From G963662905 sp963662905 (GTDB taxonomy: Bacteria > Bacteroidota > Bacteroidia > Bacteroidales > WRLA01), in contig CAXXFD010000003.1 in the NCBI GenBank assembly GCA_963662905.2, positions 186,001 through 250,000 on the forward strand: a DNA stretch of 64,000 nt, given 5' to 3'. The position numbers and the translations under genes are program-made. Within the stretch, counting starts at the first letter, position 1. Every line of letters begins with the position of its first letter. This document shows, piece after piece, positions 59,432 through 64,000 of this stretch. A model generated the notes under the pieces. The model was given only the letters and a program-made list of their open reading frames with translations. It was not told where the DNA came from and searched no databases.

Positions 59432-60411
59432 TCACGGATCCGGTAACAGAACGATATCTTATCTTAGTGTTTGGAATTGTTATAATTCTGATGCTCATCC
59501 TTGATTTGGGTCTGTTTAACCGGAAAAACCACCGCATCAGCACCCGCGAAGCTTTGATCTGGAGTTTGGTTTGGATTGCGCTGGGATTGGGTTTCGGCGG
59601 AGTGGTTTACCATTATCTGGGCAAAACAGCCGGCACCGATTACCTAACGGCTTATATTATCGAGAAAGCCTTGTCGGTCGATAACCTCTTCGTTTTTATT
59701 TTAATTTTCGGTTATTTCAAAGTGCCACCGGAATACCAGCATAAAGTGCTCTTTTGGGGCATTATCGGAGCCATTGTCTCACGTGGGATTTTCATCTTCT
59801 CCGGCGTTTGGTTAATCCAGATGACCTATCTCCCGCCCTTCAATTTATTTGGGCACGAAACGCATTTGAATGTTGTGCTCAGCATTTTTGGGCTGTTTTT
59901 GGTTTATGCCGGCTTAAAATCATTCTGGAAAAATGAAAATACCGAAACCGATTTCTCAAAAAACATTGCCGTTCGGCTGGCACATAAATACCTGAAATTC
60001 AGCAAAAATTACGACAATGGCAGCTTTTTCACGATACAAAACGGCAAAAGGCTGGCCACGCCATTATTGCTTTCCGTTATTGTGATTGAGGCGACCGATA
60101 TCGTTTTTGCCGTGGACAGTATTCCGGCCATTTTTGCTGTTACCAAAGACCCATACATTTTATATTCGTCCAATATTTTTGCTATTCTGGGATTACGCAC
60201 ACTCTATTTCCTTTTGGCCAATTTTATGGATTTATTTTCTTTCCTGCACTACGGAATGGCGCTTATCCTGACCTTCATCGGATTAAAAATGCTGCTGACA
60301 GACTTCATCCACATCCCTTCGCCCCTTTCGCTCAGCATTGTTGGCGGAGTATTATTGCTGTCTGTTCTTATTAGCCTCATCATTAATATCAATAAGAAAA
60401 AAGTCCAATAA
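59428..60411 (+). CDS. TerC/Alx-family membrane protein
   Basis: 327 residues with about nine membrane helices. The TerC signatures are EKALSVDNLFVFILIF (about 78-93) and VIVIEATDIVFAVDSIPAIFAVT (about 215-237), each bearing conserved acidic residues likely to bind a metal. Length fits Alx/TerC rather than the shorter YjbE type. TerC proteins are implicated in Mn export during metalation of secreted enzymes and in tellurite resistance; no ter genes are nearby, so metal export is more likely. It is cotranscribed with the aminotransferase. Confidence 0.93.
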   Translation: MITDPVTERYLILVFGIVIILMLILDLGLFNRKNHRISTREALIWSLVWIALGLGFGGVVYHYLGKTAGTDYLTAYIIEKALSVDNLFVFILIFGYFKVPPEYQHKVLFWGIIGAIVSRGIFIFSGVWLIQMTYLPPFNLFGHETHLNVVLSIFGLFLVYAGLKSFWKNENTETDFSKNIAVRLAHKYLKFSKNYDNGSFFTIQNGKRLATPLLLSVIVIEATDIVFAVDSIPAIFAVTKDPYILYSSNIFAILGLRTLYFLLANFMDLFSFLHYGMALILTFIGLKMLLTDFIHIPSPLSLSIVGGVLLLSVLISLIININKKKVQ

Positions 60412-60461
60412 AAACAAAAGCCATAGGGAAAAGCCACGATCATCATTTTGTGAGGAATTTC

Positions 60462-60469
60462 TAACTTTG
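60462..60469 (+). promoter_or_regulatory. -7 box of purB
   Basis: TAACTTTG fits TAnnTTTG and lies 11 nt before the first possible purB start, which would give a very short leader; the second ATG (60487) would leave 17 nt. Confidence 0.45.
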
Positions 60470-60480
60470 CCAAAAAATTA

Positions 60481-61851
60481 ATGACTATGGATTTTAATGC
60501 CCTTGATGCAATCTCGCCCGTTGACGGCCGATACCGTTCAAAAACCGAAAAACTTGCTCCATACTTTTCTGAAGCAGCGCTGATCCGTTATCGGATAAAA
60601 GTGGAAGTCGAATACTTCATCGCACTGTGTGAAATCCCATTACCCCAACTCAAAGAAGTTGATTATAAGAGCTTTAAAAAACTGCGTTGCCTATATGAAA
60701 AATTTGATGCAAAGCAGGCAGAAAGGGTTAAAGAAATTGAAAAAGTTACCAATCATGATGTAAAAGCAGTAGAGTATTACCTCAAGGAAGCTTTTGATGA
60801 TCTGGGATTAGCGGAATTTAAAGAGTTTATCCACTTCGGGCTTACCAGCCAGGACATCAACAATACGGCCATGCCCCTGATGCTCAAAGATGCTGCATCT
60901 TTTGTAGTTTTGCCAAAAATCAAAGAAGTTTTGCTCACGCTCAACCAGCTTTCGGAAGAATGGATTGATGTTCCTATGCTGGCACGCACGCACGGCCAGC
61001 CCGCCTCTCCTACCCGCCTGGGAAAAGAAATACATGTATTTATTGAACGGCTGTTGGAGCAGTTCGACTATTTCCGGATTATTCCGTATGCTGCGAAATT
61101 TGGTGGCGCCACAGGTAATTTCAATGCGCATAAAGTTGCTTATCCCAATATCAACTGGATTGGGTTCGGAACCCAATTTGTAGAAAACATCCTGGGGCTT
61201 TATCGCTCGCATACCACTACACAAATTGAACATTACGATCATCTGGCCGCATTTTTCGACAATCTGCGCCGTATCAACAATATATTGCTCGATTTAAGCC
61301 GCGATATGTGGACTTATATCAGCATGGACTATTTCAAGCAAAAAATCAAAAAAGGAGAAGTTGGCTCATCGGCCATGCCGCATAAAGTCAATCCTATTGA
61401 TTTTGAAAATGCCGAAGGAAATATCGGTATTGCCAATGCGCTTTTTGATCATCTTTCCAATAAACTGCCGGTTTCCAGGCTGCAACGCGACCTTACCGAC
61501 TCGACCGTTACCCGTGCCATCGGGCTGCCTGTTGCCCATAGTTTTATTGCTTTTGAATCGCTGCTTAAAGGGCTGAACAAACTGATAATCAATAAAGATA
61601 AAATTCATCAGGATTTGGAAAACAATTGGGCCGTGGTTGCCGAAGCCATTCAAACAATCCTCCGCCGCGAACTTTATCCCAAGCCTTACGAAGCCCTGAA
61701 AGAACTCACACGCACCAACACAAAAATCACAAAAGAAAGCATCAGCAATTTTATCGACGGACTGGAAACCAGCGATGAAGTGAAAGAAGAACTCAAACGC
61801 ATCAGCCCGCATAATTATCTCGGAATGTTTTACCCGAAAGATGTGGAGTAA
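60481..61851 (+). CDS. purB: Adenylosuccinate lyase
   Basis: 456 residues of the fumarase/aspartase superfamily. It has the N-terminal ISPVDGRYRSKT of the E. coli-type PurB, the THGQPASPTRLGKE segment with the general acid His, and the signature GSSAMPHKVNPIDFEN (catalytic Ser loop). It catalyses two steps of purine synthesis, releasing fumarate from SAICAR and from adenylosuccinate. The ATG at 60481 or 60487 may be used. It is a single gene with a strong terminator. Confidence 0.97.
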   Translation: MTMDFNALDAISPVDGRYRSKTEKLAPYFSEAALIRYRIKVEVEYFIALCEIPLPQLKEVDYKSFKKLRCLYEKFDAKQAERVKEIEKVTNHDVKAVEYYLKEAFDDLGLAEFKEFIHFGLTSQDINNTAMPLMLKDAASFVVLPKIKEVLLTLNQLSEEWIDVPMLARTHGQPASPTRLGKEIHVFIERLLEQFDYFRIIPYAAKFGGATGNFNAHKVAYPNINWIGFGTQFVENILGLYRSHTTTQIEHYDHLAAFFDNLRRINNILLDLSRDMWTYISMDYFKQKIKKGEVGSSAMPHKVNPIDFENAEGNIGIANALFDHLSNKLPVSRLQRDLTDSTVTRAIGLPVAHSFIAFESLLKGLNKLIINKDKIHQDLENNWAVVAEAIQTILRRELYPKPYEALKELTRTNTKITKESISNFIDGLETSDEVKEELKRISPHNYLGMFYPKDVE

Positions 61852-61886
61852 AACACCACACTTTTTACAAAATACTGATTATCAAC

Positions 61887-61932
61887 AAAACAGACTGTAA
61901 AGGCGCATCTGAAAGCATTACAGTCTGTTTTT
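61887..61932 (+). terminator. Terminator of purB
   Basis: AAAACAGACTGTAA (61887-61900) pairs perfectly over 14 bp with TTACAGTCTGTTTT (61918-61931), and the T-tract follows from the stem itself. It lies 35 nt after the purB stop. Confidence 0.9.
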
Positions 61933-61997
61933 CGTTAATTCAGCAAACAAGCTGAAGGATACAAAAGGATGAACCTGATGCAGGATTCCACTCAATT

Positions 61998-62033
61998 TTG
62001 TCAATCGTCAATTGGGAATTATTGTTATTTTTG
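61998..62033 (+). promoter_or_regulatory. Promoter of the DUF5606-type gene
   Basis: TTG (61998-62000), 25 nt, then TATTTTTG (62026-62033); the ATG at 62055 follows after 21 nt. Confidence 0.55.
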
Positions 62034-62054
62034 CCCGAATTTAAAAGGAAATAT

Positions 62055-62498
62055 ATGGATTTAACTGAAATTTTAGCTATTGCCGGTAAACCCGGACTAT
62101 TCAAACTGCTCACACAAACATCCAAAGGAGTGGTCATTGAGTCCCTTTTAGACCAGAAAAAGCAGACCGTATTTGCTCATGAGCGGATCAGCTCCCTCGA
62201 GGAAATCAGTATCTACACCGACGGTGAAGACATGCCCTTAAAGGATGTATTCAAAGCTATATTTGATAAACTTGATGGTGGTGCAGCACTGAGCCACAAG
62301 TCTTCTGCAAACGAAATGCGCAGTTTCATCAAAGAAGCCGTTCCGAATTATGACGAAGAACGTGTTTATGCTTCTGATATCAAAAAGATCATCAACTGGT
62401 ACAACATCCTACAGGCTGCCGGATTGCTCGAATGGACCGAAGAGGAAGCAGAAAGCGAAGAAACTCCTGACGAAACAAAAGAAGCTTCAGAAGAATAG
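62055..62498 (+). CDS. DUF5606-type protein
   Basis: 147 residues from the ATG at 62055 (MDLTEILAIAGKPGLFKLL), which matches the conserved start of this Bacteroidota family; the longer frame runs through the promoter. The N-terminal part (about 1-60) is beta-rich and resembles a small barrel (GVVIESLLDQKKQTVFAHERISSLEEISIYT). The middle is helical (FIKEAVPNYDEERVYASDIKKIINWYNIL), and the tail is very acidic. The function is unknown. A perfect terminator follows. Confidence 0.85.
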   Translation: MDLTEILAIAGKPGLFKLLTQTSKGVVIESLLDQKKQTVFAHERISSLEEISIYTDGEDMPLKDVFKAIFDKLDGGAALSHKSSANEMRSFIKEAVPNYDEERVYASDIKKIINWYNILQAAGLLEWTEEEAESEETPDETKEASEE

Positions 62499-62518
62499 TT
62501 TCACAAGCAAGCCATACG

Positions 62519-62555
62519 AAATAGCGGAATGTCAAGTAGATATTCCGCTATTTTT
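62519..62555 (+). terminator. Terminator of the DUF5606-type gene
   Basis: AATAGCGGAAT (62520-62530) pairs perfectly with ATTCCGCTATT (62542-62552) and leads into a T-run, 21 nt after the stop codon. Confidence 0.9.
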
Positions 62556-62679
62556 GATTTGCAATCCTTTTTGCACTACATCTTTAAGTGGCAATTTTTT
62601 ATCGTAATTCTTTCCTGAAAGGTGTTTGCCAGTAAATACCGCGTAAATTAATTCTCTAATATAAATGTAAGCCGGTTTT

Positions 62680-62765
62680 TCCCGAATGGCTCGGGACAGG
62701 TCCCGAATGGCTCGGGACAGGTCCCGAATGGCTCGGGACAGGTCCCGTATGATTCTCGGGACAGG
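62680..62765. repeat. Tandem 21-bp REP-like array
   Basis: Three exact copies of a 21-bp unit (TCCCGAATGGCTCGGGACAG plus G, at 62680, 62701 and 62722) are followed by a fourth, altered 23-bp copy to 62765. Each unit is itself an inverted repeat, CCCGA-N5-TCGGG, so each copy can form a hairpin. Related copies lie at 63731-63772, and related palindromes at 31227-31266. Confidence 0.9.
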
Positions 62766-62880
62766 CTCTTCAATCCACGAAGATTCGGGACACTACCTGT
62801 CCCGCCTGAGGATCCCTGACCTGAGTATTCGGGTTTCCGGCTATGGCCGTAAAATGATGCATAATTGTTGGCAAATGTGC

Positions 62881-63249
62881 TTACTGAATCAGTTGGTATT
62901 CCGTTATCAATAAATTAACAGACAAATTCAACCGGGTCGATAATTTTCTAATCATTTCAACAGTCAACCTACGCTTTCGATTTAAAATCTCTGATACTCT
63001 ACTCTTACCACCAATCTCGGGAATCAAGTCAACCTGCTTAAGATTCATCTCTTCCATTCGAATCTTGATCGCCTCTATTGGATCAGGAGCTTCAATTGGA
63101 TAATGCTCTTTTTCGTAATTATCAACCATTAGTCCTAGAATCTCTAACTCGTCACTCTCTGGTGTGCCAAGTTTAGCGTCAAAAATCTCCTCAAGTCTAT
63201 TCAAGGCGTCTTGGTAATCTTTCTCTGTTTTAATCGGTTTTAAGTCCAT
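62881..63249 (-). CDS. higA: HigA-type antitoxin
   Basis: 122 residues from the ATG at 63249 (MDLKPIKTEKDYQDALNRLEEIF); a TTG three codons upstream is less likely. The N-terminal helical part and the C-terminal XRE-type HTH (about 70-118: MNLKQVDLIPEIGGKSRVSEILNRKRRLTVEMIRKLS) match HigA antitoxins, which bind the toxin and repress the operon. It follows the toxin gene by 11 nt, the usual reversed order for higBA. The 3' end abuts the REP-like region. Confidence 0.9.
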   Translation of the reverse strand: MDLKPIKTEKDYQDALNRLEEIFDAKLGTPESDELEILGLMVDNYEKEHYPIEAPDPIEAIKIRMEEMNLKQVDLIPEIGGKSRVSEILNRKRRLTVEMIRKLSTRLNLSVNLLITEYQLIQ

Positions 63250-63260
63250 AATCACCAATT

Positions 63261-63557
63261 TTAAATAATATTTGCATCAATCTTATCATAGTCAGAATGA
63301 GTCCCAATGAATCGGACAAAAGCCATTTGATGGTCAAAGTTGAACTTTATCACCAATCTATATGAGTTGCCTTTAATATTAAACACCACCCTACTGTCCT
63401 TTAAAATACTTGCATTTGAATAGCTTTGTTTAATGTCGTTCGGAGACTTCCAGTACGAATTCATTGCTGTATCATACCATGTCTTTAAGTACTGCTCCGA
63501 ATCCGGATGCTTCTCCCAAAACCTTCTCAAAGTGCTTTTCGCAAATATCCTTTTCAT
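63261..63557 (-). CDS. higB: HigB-type mRNA interferase toxin
   Basis: 98 residues, the HigB_toxin branch of the RelE superfamily. The N-terminal IFAKSTLRRFWEKHPDSEQ, the central SYSNASILKDSRVVFNIKGNSYRLVIKFNF and the closing FVRFIGTHSDYDKID are characteristic. It cuts mRNA on the ribosome. First gene of the pair; the antitoxin follows. No motif damage is seen, so it is probably active and held in check by the neighbour. Confidence 0.92.
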   Translation of the reverse strand: MKRIFAKSTLRRFWEKHPDSEQYLKTWYDTAMNSYWKSPNDIKQSYSNASILKDSRVVFNIKGNSYRLVIKFNFDHQMAFVRFIGTHSDYDKIDANII

Positions 63558-64000
63558 AGTTCTCGATCTGCGAACAAATATAAAACAAAATTCTCAAAGT
63601 GGGAACTTTTTTTTTCAGAATGTTTCTCAGCATGTTTGCGTAGAGTAGAGCCTGATAGCCTACTCATAATTAATTTCCATAAAGATAAGAATTATTTGCA
63701 TGCTATCAGTACCCCCTTCATCAAACCGTATCCCGAATAAGTCGGGACAGGTCCCGAATGTGCCGAGACAGGCTGTGAAGTTTTCCTTTATACGGCTTAC
63801 CGATAGAGTTCTTCATTGAGCTTTTGCAAGGGTTTTCAAACGCGCATACTTTTCCAAGTCTAACAGCCCCTTGCCTTTGACAAAAGTGCTGTATGGCCGT
63901 TGGCTACTGAGACCTGGCAATGTGTGTGGTTTTGAAGCGTAGGATTATTTAACAAATAGTTTTTCAATTTTGTCTGCTGTTTTAATTACAATTTCGTAAC
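63558..64000. other. Right-edge region without a recognised gene
   Basis: Apart from the REP-like copies there is no supported gene. From the right edge a minus-strand frame stays open for 46 codons (64000 to a stop at 63860-63862; begins YEIVIKTADKIENYLLN). It could be the tail of a gene lying outside the window. The segment 63860-63935 (AGTGCTGTATGGCC, TTGGCTACTGAGACC) looks like ordered sequence rather than random spacer, but I do not recognise it. Confidence 0.3.
63731..63772. repeat. Two diverged copies of the REP-like unit
   Basis: TCCCGAATAAGTCGGGACAG plus G (63731-63751) and TCCCGAATGTGCCGAGACAG plus G (63752-63772) are the same 21-bp unit as at 62680 with changed loop bases; the second has a broken right arm. 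Together with the array at 62680 they flank the higBA pair. Confidence 0.85.

Larger units (their letters stand above)
62499..62880. other. Intergenic region with REP-like tandem repeats
   Basis: After the DUF5606-gene terminator there is no supported gene. The main content is the 21-bp tandem array at 62680-62765 and a looser downstream echo (ATTCGGGACACTACCTGTCCCG near 62782-62804). A 75-codon plus-strand frame across the array (repeating MARDRSR) is a product of the repeat and is not called. Confidence 0.6.

Noticed and set aside
62680..62765. Possible CRISPR array
   Set aside because: The 21-bp units are directly contiguous without unique spacers, and no cas genes are present.
62686..62913. 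75-codon frame with repeated MARDRSR
   Set aside because: It is a translation of the 21-bp tandem repeat; no homolog-like features and no promoter.

Overview
The window is a chromosomal segment of a Bacteroidota bacterium, most likely close to the Bacteroidales/Marinilabiliales. This rests on several signs read from the sequence: many genes preceded by the Bacteroidota -7 box TAnnTTTG, two secreted proteins with type IX secretion (T9SS) C-terminal sorting domains, a tmRNA with the tag GENNFALAA, a GldI-like FKBP lipoprotein next to a DHH phosphoesterase and ndk, DUF4199 and DUF5606-type proteins, and a serine palmitoyltransferase gene. No strong Shine-Dalgarno usage is seen. Most of the window is ordinary core chromosome; the accessory elements are one intact IS4-type insertion sequence, a higBA-type toxin-antitoxin pair and scattered REP-like palindromes.

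Layout. At 1-700 a minus-strand SAM-I riboswitch faces out of the left edge. At 702-11566 lies a tightly packed eight-gene plus-strand operon: two GT4-type glycosyltransferases, a sulfotransferase, a membrane GT2, a T9SS-exported beta-helix protein, a zinc-ribbon methyltransferase, a TPR hybrid histidine kinase and a second kinase-like protein that has lost its phospho-accepting His. It reads as a sulfated surface glycan cluster with its own signalling module. At 11568-16354 a minus-strand operon encodes an NrnA-like DHH phosphoesterase followed by four FKBP-type lipoproteins holding about eight FKBP domains. Then come ndk, an XRE regulator with apparent self-operators, and a 2263-residue exported TPR protein with 20 nearly identical in-phase 171-bp repeats. 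dnaA, a low-molecular-weight phosphatase, a serine racemase-like enzyme and an RsmI-like methyltransferase follow.

At 28791-37153 is what I consider the most interesting region: serine palmitoyltransferase, two tandem GNAT-fold proteins and an extended SDR, then (behind its own promoter) a HisC/CobD-like PLP enzyme, a CDP-alcohol phosphotransferase, a LicC-like nucleotidyltransferase and a LysE-type membrane protein. Together these could make a ceramide and then a CDP-activated phospho-amino-alcohol head group for it. Housekeeping genes follow: transaldolase, glutaminase, a DUF3089 hydrolase, a TlpA-like thioredoxin, a DJ-1 protein, thioredoxin reductase and ssrA.

At 46930-49234 an IS4-family element has inserted into the next-to-last codon of a ferredoxin reductase-like gene. 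The IS ends, target duplication and original gene end can all be reconstructed. A minus-strand operon (DUF4199, GT2, GT4, cyclic-nucleotide-domain kinase) runs from 53082 to 49245. The SRP RNA sits just ahead of xerD, then come a T9SS cargo protein, an SDR, a class III aminotransferase, a TerC protein, purB, a DUF5606-type protein, REP-like repeats and higBA. The right edge contains sequence I do not recognise.
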